A stretch of DNA of 64,000 nt from Promethearchaeota archaeon (GTDB lineage Archaea > Asgardarchaeota > Thorarchaeia > Thorarchaeales > Thorarchaeaceae), in the NCBI GenBank assembly GCA_014728035.1, contig WJMJ01000059.1, forward strand, positions 124,001 to 188,000. Reading direction: 5' to 3'. The position numbers and the translations under genes are program-made. The notes beneath the pieces are model-generated. The model ran no database searches. It was not told the origin of the DNA and saw only the letters and a list, made by a program, of their open reading frames with translations. Below are positions 17,525-25,089 of this stretch, piece after piece. Position 1 is the stretch's first letter, and each line of letters opens with the position of its first letter.

Positions 17525-18742
17525 TTAAAATTCACCAAGAGTTGTTTGCTTTACTGGGTCTGGCTCGTCAAGGATTTTTTGAAGTTGCTTATAGAATACC
17601 CACGTATTGTGAAATCCTCTTCTTCGATTTCTATTGTTCCCTCTAAATATAATCACTTCAACTCCCACCCTTTTACAAATAGCACAATCACATAACTCCC
17701 ACGGTCGATCTTTCAATGTCTTTAGATATTCATCAGCATGGCTTTTCTTTGCATCAATAATAGAATCGTACCATAAAATTGCTTCAAGGACTTCATCTAG
17801 GTCTGCCTTGTTCCTTCCATACATTCGCATGAGTCCCATGCAACCTTCTTCCATTGCCTCAAGCTCTTCGAGCTCGATGTTTCCTGTTCCAAGAATTTTT
17901 TTGGCTTTCGGGCTTCTATCACTTTGAGGTATTCGTATGGCGGCATAGTTGTTCCCATCTGGTAGCATGTAATTGCTTCTAGATCCTAACCATGCTCTTC
18001 TCAGGTGTGATGCAGAATCGAATGAGGTTATACCCAATTTTTGCATTTCTCTCATTGCGCTCAATCGAGCAACGCCAAAGAGATGAACACCTACTCTTTC
18101 ATGCTCACTCAGCACTTCGTGTATCGCACGTAGCATGTCTAGAACTGTTGAAGTAGGTGATCTGGTAAGTCCGCCAATAGCAATGTATTGATATCCTATA
18201 TCCAACAATTCCTTGACTGATTCTTTGTAAGATGTTGCATCCCATCCCTGAGCAGCACCTACCGGAACATAATCAAATCCTTTTGAATCATGAACCTGTA
18301 GAAACTTCTCGGCATTTTTTATAGTGATATCATATCGGTTGTGTTTTTGTTCTTCAAATTGCTTAACAATAAGATGGTCAACGCTTACCCCATAATCAAA
18401 ACCTAATTTGTGATAGTATTCTGCAGTTTCCTTGGTTTTATACGGTGGCACATCTTCTTTGATGTATCCATATGCCCCACAATCTCCAAATACAGGTCCA
18501 TCAAATCCCAGATATTCATGTATTCCTACATTCGTTATACGTTTCATGTTTTTCTTGTTTTCTTCAATTTTAGCTTTTGAAACCAGTATGCCATCATATG
18601 GTGGTGAGCTATAAATCTCATGGGCTGTAACCTTGATTCCATCAGTTGGTTCATCTTCGATAAAATCGTAATTCAAATCAACACGATCATCCCACCAAGG
18701 AATATAGTAGTTCATTCTATTAGGAATCCCAAATCTTGACAC
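17525..18742 (-). CDS. DpdA-like guanine transglycosylase
   Basis: A 405-residue TGT-superfamily base exchanger. Active-site landmarks are the GDCGAYGYI loop (Asp 87), VSVDHLI (Asp 122), VPVGAAQG, AIGGLTR, and the nucleophile segment SFDSASHLRRA (Asp 242). The zinc site is intact: Cys 351, 353, 356 and His 378. It ends soon after the zinc domain and has no PUA domain, unlike archaeal tRNA-guanine transglycosylase (arcTGT). The FDS-x-S-x-LR-A pattern recalls DpdA, which inserts preQ0 into DNA. The start is GTG with AGGTG 9 bases upstream. A split arcTGT is the main alternative. It shares an operon with the ArcS-like gene. Confidence 0.6.
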   Translation of the reverse strand: MSRFGIPNRMNYYIPWWDDRVDLNYDFIEDEPTDGIKVTAHEIYSSPPYDGILVSKAKIEENKKNMKRITNVGIHEYLGFDGPVFGDCGAYGYIKEDVPPYKTKETAEYYHKLGFDYGVSVDHLIVKQFEEQKHNRYDITIKNAEKFLQVHDSKGFDYVPVGAAQGWDATSYKESVKELLDIGYQYIAIGGLTRSPTSTVLDMLRAIHEVLSEHERVGVHLFGVARLSAMREMQKLGITSFDSASHLRRAWLGSRSNYMLPDGNNYAAIRIPQSDRSPKAKKILGTGNIELEELEAMEEGCMGLMRMYGRNKADLDEVLEAILWYDSIIDAKKSHADEYLKTLKDRPWELCDCAICKRVGVEVIIFRGNNRNRRRGFHNTWVFYKQLQKILDEPDPVKQTTLGEF

Positions 18743-18844
18743 GTATTTCTACACCTTTTTTTGTCCATGAATTATTTAATGAGTAATGTACTTATACTCG
18801 CCAGAAAGTGACCTTAAAAGAGTTCTACATTGTATGTGATTGTT
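18743..18844. promoter_or_regulatory. Divergent promoter region of the DpdA-like and DUF6884-like genes
   Basis: 102 bases separate the two divergent starts. A TATA-like ATTAAATAAT (18771-18780, minus strand) faces the DpdA-like gene and CTTATAC (18791-18797, plus) faces the DUF6884-like gene. The boxes are 10 bases apart, so the two directions probably compete or are co-regulated. Confidence 0.45.
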
Positions 18845-19546
18845 ATGGATATTTGTGTTATTGGAAGCTGTGGAAAAAAGAAACAGACATCTAGCCCAGA
18901 AGCTCCTACTTGTAATCAATTACAGTCGAAAGAAGATCTTGCTATTTGGAGAGAAAGACTTCAGGATTTAGTTGTTCCAGCACGTGATATGTACGTTGGT
19001 AATCAAAGCAGAGAACTAGGGAAGGGTGTGGACCTTTTAAGAACAATTGATAATGTTTCAGTTGAGTATTTCATCATTTCCGCAGGATTTGGACTTCTTG
19101 CAGAAAAATCTCTTGTACCACCATATGAATGTAGTTTTTCTACGATGGGGTCAAAGGCAATCAAGAAACGGGCCAGTAATCTATCAATCGATTCAGATTT
19201 CCTATCAATATGTGAAAAGAAGTACGATTTGCTCTATCTCGCGCTTGGTAAGAAGTATCTATATTCCCTAGGGTCTTCTTGGCAATCCGTGTTCGATGGA
19301 ATATTAGTCGCATTTGATTCGAAATTGGACTCTCCAGATGCAATTATTATTCCCGCAGGCAATTCGACTGTTAAAGCATTTTCCCGCCATGGGCACAAGG
19401 TCCATGGAGCCGCTGGATTCAAAGGTGATTTGTTGAGAATTCTTGCTGACTATGCATTGAAGCAAGAAGACAGCTACAATGAAGTTTCCGCTTGGGTTGA
19501 ACCTTTCTACCTAAAGCAGACTATATTCTCTTTTGCTGGTTTATAG
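18845..19546 (+). CDS. DUF6884-like protein (SCGKKK motif)
   Basis: 233 residues from this ATG. The N-terminus reads ICVIGSCGKKK, followed by a predicted helix (ARDMYVGNQS), the ISAGFGLL strand-turn and PPYECSF; this is the DUF6884/YaaA-like pattern whose members often accompany 7-deazaguanine or phage-defence loci. A C-terminal beta-alpha part includes IIPAGNSTVKAF. No transmembrane segment. In-frame TTG (18830) and GTG (18836) upstream are possible starts; there is no ribosome site, and a CTTATAC box near 18794 would place the transcript start around 18820. Divergent from the DpdA-like gene; its stop abuts the stop of the next gene. Confidence 0.6.
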   Translation: MDICVIGSCGKKKQTSSPEAPTCNQLQSKEDLAIWRERLQDLVVPARDMYVGNQSRELGKGVDLLRTIDNVSVEYFIISAGFGLLAEKSLVPPYECSFSTMGSKAIKKRASNLSIDSDFLSICEKKYDLLYLALGKKYLYSLGSSWQSVFDGILVAFDSKLDSPDAIIIPAGNSTVKAFSRHGHKVHGAAGFKGDLLRILADYALKQEDSYNEVSAWVEPFYLKQTIFSFAGL

Positions 19547-20410
19547 TTATGAAACTTTGACATTGTGTTTTTGTGAATCTGCAGTTTCTCGAATCCCTGA
19601 GTCACAGTTGTCATAGGATACTTTCGTTTCAATTGAGTATGCTTTAGATTCCTTTCCTATCTTGAATTCTAATAGAATTTCAACCTCATAGGGCTCAAGT
19701 TGTAATGAAGTCTTAAGAAAATCGACAACCAATACCCCTTCTACGACTTTGTACCCTTTTGCTTTTTTCAATTCAATTTCAGGTGTACTTTCAAAGGTTA
19801 CTGATATATTCTGATATGGATGAATGAATCTATTAACAAGCTTACCTGTTACTTGAAGTATTTCATCAGGCTTTAGTTCACCTTTAGAATCAAGGACTAT
19901 CTGTGGAGGCAGTGGTGTTCCCTTTTCCTTCTTTCTACCTCGTCTATATGATCTTGTTGACCTTACATCTTTTGGAAGCTCTTCTTTCCCCTCGTAAAGT
20001 CCTTCTTCGAGTTTCTCGGGTTCTTCATCGAATGTAATTAATGTACTAAATGTAGCTATCTTGACACTATTAATCTTGTTAGATGTGATGCCGGCATCTT
20101 CTTGAGCTTCTCGGATGAGCTCTATCATATAATCGGTACAAACCTTGAGTTTGTACTCTTTTAGCTTCTCGTCTTTTTTCATGATTGATTTATATTTATC
20201 ATGAAACTTCAAAATCTCTCTACCGACAGGTACTTTTTCTTTGTTTTTTTCAAACCATGCTTTTCTTGTAGTTTGTTTGTAACTGAACGGTCCAAATGAT
20301 TTACACGCCTTTGACCAAGCTTCAAGATCAAGTTTTTTGATTTCTGGCATCAGCATGTCTCTGATGTATTTTTTCATTTCTTTAGTCAGAACATCTTTTT
20401 TTGTTGGCAC
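19547..20410 (-). CDS. Hypothetical protein with C-terminal beta domain
   Basis: 287 residues, unrecognised. The N-terminal half is helical and Lys/Glu-rich; a basic linker (RSTRSYRRGRKKEKG, about 150-164) leads to a C-terminal domain of about 110 residues with alternating hydrophobic strands (ILQVTGKLVNRF, YEVEILLEFKIG), like an Ig-like or arrestin-like sandwich. There is no signal peptide. Its stop codon directly abuts the stop of the DUF6884-like gene. A TATA-like TTTTATAT near 20525-20535 and a palindrome at the expected transcript start precede it. Association with the DpdA-like island is by position only. Confidence 0.65.
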   Translation of the reverse strand: MPTKKDVLTKEMKKYIRDMLMPEIKKLDLEAWSKACKSFGPFSYKQTTRKAWFEKNKEKVPVGREILKFHDKYKSIMKKDEKLKEYKLKVCTDYMIELIREAQEDAGITSNKINSVKIATFSTLITFDEEPEKLEEGLYEGKEELPKDVRSTRSYRRGRKKEKGTPLPPQIVLDSKGELKPDEILQVTGKLVNRFIHPYQNISVTFESTPEIELKKAKGYKVVEGVLVVDFLKTSLQLEPYEVEILLEFKIGKESKAYSIETKVSYDNCDSGIRETADSQKHNVKVS

Positions 20411-20489
20411 GGGATATCAACTCCCCACTTTTTACGACACACCTACCCTTATTAATTTACCCGCGCCAATTTCCGGCGGTATTGATGAA

Positions 20490-20508
20490 TAATGTGTGCT
20501 ACACATTA
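20490..20508. promoter_or_regulatory. Palindrome at a promoter
   Basis: TAATGTGT-gct-ACACATTA is a perfect 8-3-8 palindrome centred at 20499. It lies about 30 bases downstream of the TATA-like element of the minus-strand gene that starts at 20410, so it would overlap the transcription start, a typical archaeal repressor position. Confidence 0.45.
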
Positions 20509-20569
20509 GTACTTCATGGAACTATATAAAATACAATTTTTGACTTAAACAATATAAGGTGAATTGTAT

Positions 20570-20902
20570 CTATTCCAATCCGTGTTGCATATAATGGCCA
20601 GCTTTTTTCTTCTCCCCAAAACTACGAAGCCCTTCTGATTTCAGTTGGCTCCTTATTGCTCTTGCCTCAGATTGACTGATCTCTCCACGTTTTAAAAGGT
20701 ACTTCACTATCTCTTCAGCTTGGTTTACCGTGTCACAACGGCGGAGATAATCAACGACATCTGGTGTAAATCTGTATTGTTCAGTTTCCTCCTCTTCCGA
20801 CATCGTACGAACCCCATCAATCTTATGTGTTTGAGTTTTTCCCGACCGCATCTCCTCACTAATTGCAGGAAATGATTTCATGAATTCGTTGTCTCGATTC
20901 AT
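20570..20902 (-). CDS. DUF2095-like archaeal protein
   Basis: 110 residues. The C-terminal half (PDVVDYLRRCDTVNQAEEI, then KRGEISQSEAR, GLRSFGEKK, GHYM) matches my memory of the archaeal DUF2095 family, small helical proteins of unknown function. The ATG chosen has GTGAT 4 bases upstream, complementary to the 16S 3' end; the GTG of that same stretch (20911) would be the alternative start. It is separated by about 90 bases from the radical SAM gene on the same strand. Confidence 0.6.
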   Translation of the reverse strand: MNRDNEFMKSFPAISEEMRSGKTQTHKIDGVRTMSEEEETEQYRFTPDVVDYLRRCDTVNQAEEIVKYLLKRGEISQSEARAIRSQLKSEGLRSFGEKKKAGHYMQHGLE

Positions 20903-20990
20903 AATTATCACTTTTTGAGACTAAATGCGTTCTATATTAGAAAGCTTGGAAATTGAACTTATAATCTTAGGGCTATCGTATCAACATTGA

Positions 20991-22517
20991 CTATTGAATA
21001 AATTTCCATGGCAACGGACCTTTCAGCCTCTCTCGATTATTGGCAATCGCAAAGAATGGAAGCCCTGTTTCCTTTTCTGCCCTTCTCCAACCTCCTAATC
21101 CTCCATACGATGCTGCAATCTTAATTATTTCCCCCATTTTTTTGTCACCCAAAGAAAGTGATGCCTGTATTCTTGCATGTCTCGGATCCAGTGTTTCAAC
21201 GGTAACCCTAGGAATATTGTTAATTCCTTGTTCTAGTGTCCGTATTTTTTCTCGTATGATGTAGATTGGTGATTGAGCATTACGTTCGAATCTTGTATTA
21301 GCTTTTGGAACAAAAGGATTAGCACTAATAGTAATTTTACCTGGAAAGATTTCTGCAATTTGTTTTGATAAATTGGTGATTGCAAGTATATCCTTTTCAT
21401 CTTCGTATGGAAGTCCAATGATGAAATATAGCTTGATTGAATACCACTTTGCGTCCGCTGCAAGTTTTACTGCCTTGAGAATAGCTTCATCCGTTAAACC
21501 TTTTCCCAAAATATTTCTTAGACGACTTGATCCGGTTTCAGGAGCTATTGTTAGAGTTCTTTGCCCCCCTTGCATCAACAAATCTAGAGATTTTCTGGAT
21601 ATTGAATCAGCTCGGAGTGACGGAGCTGATATTTCCAAATCTCGTTCTATACACCATTCAACTAGTTGTTCAAACTCTGGCAAGTCGCCCAAAGTTGGAG
21701 CAATGAAAGCTACTTTTCTTACTGGTGTTTCATTGATTCCTTTTGTGATAATCTCTTTCAATTTTTCAAACGAACGAAGTCTTCTGGGCCTGCATATATG
21801 TCCAACAAGACAAAATTTGCATGAATGCCCACAACCTCTCCCCACTTCTACAAGTAGTGCTTTTCCAAATACAGGTTCTAACTTTGCGCCCTCTGGAACA
21901 TCTGGGATAATCTGTTTTGTAGGATGGAACAGCTCATCTAAGTTTTGCATAATTTGCCGTTTGATTGGTTGTTTCTTTATACTTGGCACATATACACCTT
22001 GCAATTCTGCCATCTTGCCTAAAGCATCTTGTCTACTTTCAGAATTCAGTATACAATCAGCTATGCTATGAAATACCAAGTCCCCTTCTCCAATTACGAA
22101 AGCATCAATGAATAGCTCGTATGGACATGGGTTTGCACTTACTACGGGACCCCCCATAATCACAATTGGGTCTTCATTCATTCGATTGGCAGCTATATGT
22201 GGAATGTTTGCTTCAGATAGCATTTGTACAACATGAAGAATATCTTCTTCAAACGAAAGAGAAAACCCAATTAAATGATTATCTTTCAAATGTCTTTTTG
22301 TTTCAACAGATCTGATGGGAGAGTATGTATCATACCTAAAATATCGTTCACACGATATGTTCTTTCTTCTGTTCAAGCTTGAGTAGAAAAGATGTGTTGC
22401 TAAGCTTGTCATACCCGCACGATAGGTTGATGGATAACAATACCCAATCAGAACATCAACATCTCGGATGTCTTTAACTACGGTATTGATCTCGGTCAAA
22501 GATAGTTTTCCCAACAC
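20991..22517 (-). CDS. Radical SAM protein with B12-binding-like N-terminus
   Basis: 508 residues. Residues 1-190 resemble the Rossmann-like cobalamin-binding region (GGPVVSANP, then FVIGEGD), though a cobalamin His is not obvious. The radical SAM cluster motif CGHSCKFC (CxxxCxxC) lies near 228-235, followed by GLP and barrel segments. It belongs to a widespread archaeal radical SAM group of unknown substrate. The start is GTG with GAGGGAAG immediately upstream. The stop of the upstream GlmU-like gene lies 6 bases before this start, so both are in one operon. Confidence 0.85.
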   Translation of the reverse strand: MLGKLSLTEINTVVKDIRDVDVLIGYCYPSTYRAGMTSLATHLFYSSLNRRKNISCERYFRYDTYSPIRSVETKRHLKDNHLIGFSLSFEEDILHVVQMLSEANIPHIAANRMNEDPIVIMGGPVVSANPCPYELFIDAFVIGEGDLVFHSIADCILNSESRQDALGKMAELQGVYVPSIKKQPIKRQIMQNLDELFHPTKQIIPDVPEGAKLEPVFGKALLVEVGRGCGHSCKFCLVGHICRPRRLRSFEKLKEIITKGINETPVRKVAFIAPTLGDLPEFEQLVEWCIERDLEISAPSLRADSISRKSLDLLMQGGQRTLTIAPETGSSRLRNILGKGLTDEAILKAVKLAADAKWYSIKLYFIIGLPYEDEKDILAITNLSKQIAEIFPGKITISANPFVPKANTRFERNAQSPIYIIREKIRTLEQGINNIPRVTVETLDPRHARIQASLSLGDKKMGEIIKIAASYGGLGGWRRAEKETGLPFFAIANNRERLKGPLPWKFIQ

Positions 22518-22523
22518 CTTCCC

Positions 22524-23807
22524 TCATTCAATTGATGTACTCTTCAATTCTCTCTTTTCTTGTTTTGCAACAATAAGCTTCCCCTCTTGGATATCTCTGT
22601 CTACAATTACTCCTATTCCTGTCTGTGCGTGGGGATGCAATACTGCTCCTGGGTAGATTAATGTGCCAATTCCGGTTTTTACGTGGTCTCCAATAATTGT
22701 TCCAAGTTTTCGTCGTCCAGAGTCAAGTCTCTCTCCTTTGATTGTCACATTAACTGATTTGTTGTCGTGTCTTAGATTTGCGGTTGTTGTCCCAGCACCA
22801 AAATTGACTTTTCTCCCAATAATCGAATCTCCCACATATGAAAGATGGCCGATACTAGATTCTTCCATGATTAGTGAATTTTTAACCTCACATGCGTTAC
22901 CAACTTTGACTCCACTCATCAGACTAGTATATGGTCGAATATAACAATTTGGTCCGATTTTGCAATCTTTTCCAATAAATACAGGACCTTGAATATAAGC
23001 TCCACTTCTTATTATTGCCCCCTCTTCCACAATTACGTTCTTTTTCAATACGGCTCCTTCTTCAATCGTCCCGTTCATCTTGCTCTCTGCTGTACTTAGA
23101 ATCTGTTTATTCGCTTCAAGTAGATCCCATGGTTTTCCTACATCCACCCACCATGATGGTAAGGTGTATGCTCCTACTGTTTCATTTGATGCTAACATCA
23201 TTATAGAATCAGTGATTTCATACTCTCCCCTTGAAGACAACTCAGTTTTATCAATTGCATCCCATAGATCTGGATTGACTCCGAATATTCCTGCATTTAT
23301 TAGGTTACTATCTACATCTCCTAATTTTGGCTTCTCAGAGATATCTGTAACTTTCTTATCCTTGACTACCACTACTCCATATGCTGAAATGTCTTCTACA
23401 GGATATACTGCCATTGTTAGGCTGTTCTTATGCTTATGATGAAAATCAATCAGGCCACTGAAACTGTTATGTTCTACCATTATGTCTCCATACATCAGAA
23501 GTATTTCGTCATCACCCGCAAATTCTCTGGCATATCCTGCAGCATGTGCCGTTCCCATCCTTTTTTCTTGGAGTGTGTACTCGATAATCATTTCACCCCA
23601 ATCTTGATTATCTATTGCTTTTCGTAGCTCGTCCCCCCTATACCCATAAACAACGAGTGTTTCTCTAATTCCAGCATCCTGCAAGGCTTTTAGGGTGTGG
23701 AATATCAATGGTTTTCCAGCTACAGGCAGAAGGTGTTTTGGAATGTTTGCTGAGAGTGGCATCATTCGTGTAGAATCTCCTGCTGCAAGTATTGCTGCTT
23801 TCTTCAT
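22524..23807 (-). CDS. Bifunctional sugar-1-phosphate nucleotidylyltransferase/acyltransferase (GlmU-like)
   Basis: 427 residues. The N-terminal nucleotidyltransferase opens with AILAAGDSTRMMPLS (GxGTRM-type loop) and PKHLLPVAGKP. From about residue 245 a left-handed beta-helix of hexapeptide repeats follows (VIVEEGAIIRSGAYIQGPV, then GAGTTTANLRHD). The archaeal enzymes of this form make UDP-GlcNAc or dTDP-glucose type sugar nucleotides; UDP-GlcNAc is plausible here because an ALG7-like transferase that uses it is in the same window. A GAGGA ribosome site precedes the ATG. Confidence 0.87.
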   Translation of the reverse strand: MKKAAILAAGDSTRMMPLSANIPKHLLPVAGKPLIFHTLKALQDAGIRETLVVYGYRGDELRKAIDNQDWGEMIIEYTLQEKRMGTAHAAGYAREFAGDDEILLMYGDIMVEHNSFSGLIDFHHKHKNSLTMAVYPVEDISAYGVVVVKDKKVTDISEKPKLGDVDSNLINAGIFGVNPDLWDAIDKTELSSRGEYEITDSIMMLASNETVGAYTLPSWWVDVGKPWDLLEANKQILSTAESKMNGTIEEGAVLKKNVIVEEGAIIRSGAYIQGPVFIGKDCKIGPNCYIRPYTSLMSGVKVGNACEVKNSLIMEESSIGHLSYVGDSIIGRKVNFGAGTTTANLRHDNKSVNVTIKGERLDSGRRKLGTIIGDHVKTGIGTLIYPGAVLHPHAQTGIGVIVDRDIQEGKLIVAKQEKRELKSTSIE

Positions 23808-23901
23808 TTTTCCTCGTGATAGTGCAGTAACATATGATTAAAGAGTCTGACGCTGTAATTACTTAAATTATCATCAATAATATAAAACAACTAATTAATA
23901 C

Positions 23902-23948
23902 CGCGGTGTTAAACCGCGTTACATTAATCTGCCCTGCGATAGATTAAT
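23902..23948. promoter_or_regulatory. Two inverted repeats upstream of a winged-helix gene
   Basis: CGCGGT-gttaa-ACCGCG (23902-23918) is followed by ATTAATCT-N10-AGATTAAT (23923-23948). Both lie in the 227-base divergent gap between the GlmU-like gene and the 81-residue winged-helix gene, upstream of a GTATATAC box (about 23957-23964) facing right. They look like operators; the protein that binds them is unknown. Confidence 0.4.
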
Positions 23949-24034
23949 AAGGGTTTTCGTATATACAAGACATGTCGTGTGGTCAGTATCAGTGAGCTGC
24001 ATCCACATGGAAAATATAGAGGTGAAATTACAAA

Positions 24035-24280
24035 ATGATGAGCGATGAAGAATTAGCCGCTGAACTCAAGGACCTCAAACTCACTAAGAGTCAAAAGATT
24101 GTTCTTGATATCCTTCGTAGTACTGGAAGAGACGGCGTTACTCCTAAGCAGCTCCTGGACAAAGTTTCCTTTGCACCAAGAACTGTCCGATACGCCCTTC
24201 GCAAACTACTGAAGAAGAAGCTAATCAAACGTGTGCCTTGTTTACAGGACATGCGTCAATGGATATATGTACCTGCATAA
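24035..24280 (+). CDS. Small winged-helix DNA-binding protein
   Basis: 81 residues forming a single winged helix: LTKSQKIVLDILRS (helix 1), PKQLLDK, then the recognition-helix segment FAPRTVRYALRKL and a basic wing (KKKLIKRVP). It has no ligand domain. GAGGTGA lies 9 bases before the ATG at 24035; the next codon is also ATG. Such stand-alone archaeal winged helices act as transcription regulators or nucleoid proteins. Palindromes lie both upstream and downstream of the gene. Confidence 0.8.
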   Translation: MMSDEELAAELKDLKLTKSQKIVLDILRSTGRDGVTPKQLLDKVSFAPRTVRYALRKLLKKKLIKRVPCLQDMRQWIYVPA

Positions 24281-24318
24281 TCAGGTTCAGAATAGAGGCC
24301 GTTTTTATGGTCTTATTC

Positions 24319-24401
24319 GGTTTTGGAACTGTTTTCAAAACCATTTGAATTGCTAACTAGTGATAGTTAGGCAATATTATCAATTGGTGAGCAATCACCA
24401 A
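24319..24401. promoter_or_regulatory. Three phased palindromes before an HTH regulator
   Basis: GGTTTTG-N10-CAAAACC (24319-24342), CTAACTA-gtga-TAGTTAG (24353-24370) and TTGGTGA-gcaa-TCACCAA (24384-24401) all have perfect 7-bp arms. Their centres are 24330.5, 24361.5 and 24392.5, exactly 31 bp apart, about three helical turns. A TATA-like AATATTAT (24373-24380) sits between the second and third, so the outer sites flank the promoter. GGGGTGA then precedes the ATG at 24418. Confidence 0.55.
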
Positions 24402-24417
24402 CAGCTGGGGTGACAAT

Positions 24418-25086
24418 ATGGATACGGTAAAAATTCTGACTGGAGAAGCAGTAAGTGCTGCAGTGCATGCGCTTAATGATCAAACACGAAGACAGATCTT
24501 GCATGCATTGCGTGCACGAAGAATGTCAACCAGCGACTTGTGTGAATTCTTAGCAGAACGTGATCCTGAAAAGAAAATCAAGCCCCAAACTGTGAGATAT
24601 CACTTGAAAGAACTTGAGAGTGCAGGTCTTGTCGAACAAGATGGTTATGCTCCAGCTGGAAATGGTGATTCTCATATTCAAAAGAAAATTTGGAGAGCTA
24701 CTGCTGAAAACATATTCATTGCAACTGGTGATATGGACGGACTTCCAGAAAGGGCAAATCCTTCCTTAGAAAAGACCTTGGACCTTGTTGCAATAATGAA
24801 GCAAATTGGTTTTCATATTCCCGATGATGAAGTCTTAGCAAAACTAGCAAATGATTTTGTTGAAAGGGACAAGCTTCTGAAAAAAGGACGAACTCGTGCC
24901 AAAGCTACACTTAGTGATATTCCTGCAATTGATCCTGGTGTCTATCTTTCCCTACGAAGGATTCTAAGTATTATTCAACTTGGAGAGCATGAATACGACC
25001 TTTATTGGGAATTGACTAATCGTGTTTGCAGTATCCTTCGTGATGCATACAAAAATGGCGTTGGCAAGAATCCTGAGGTTTACTAA
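24418..25086 (+). CDS. ArsR-like winged-helix transcription regulator
   Basis: 222 residues. The N-terminal 90 form an ArsR-type winged helix (LNDQTRRQILHALRARRMSTSDL, recognition helix KPQTVRYHLKELESAGLV). The remainder is a helical domain of unknown ligand, without the metal-binding cysteines of true ArsR. A GGGGTGA ribosome site lies 4 bases upstream. The palindrome array directly before it suggests autoregulation. It converges with the Hef gene, 3 bases apart. Confidence 0.82.
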   Translation: MDTVKILTGEAVSAAVHALNDQTRRQILHALRARRMSTSDLCEFLAERDPEKKIKPQTVRYHLKELESAGLVEQDGYAPAGNGDSHIQKKIWRATAENIFIATGDMDGLPERANPSLEKTLDLVAIMKQIGFHIPDDEVLAKLANDFVERDKLLKKGRTRAKATLSDIPAIDPGVYLSLRRILSIIQLGEHEYDLYWELTNRVCSILRDAYKNGVGKNPEVY

Positions 25087-25089
25087 TTT

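Noticed and set aside
17525..18742. Calling this gene a standard archaeal tRNA-guanine transglycosylase
   Set aside because: The PUA domain is missing, the nucleophile region reads FDS-x-S-x-LR-A, and the gene is paired with an ArcS-core protein; kept as DpdA-like with the split-arcTGT alternative noted.
21373..22071. Long plus-strand frame of 232 codons
   Set aside because: It is antisense to the radical SAM gene, whose motifs are clear; Ser/Pro-rich composition is typical of a shadow frame.
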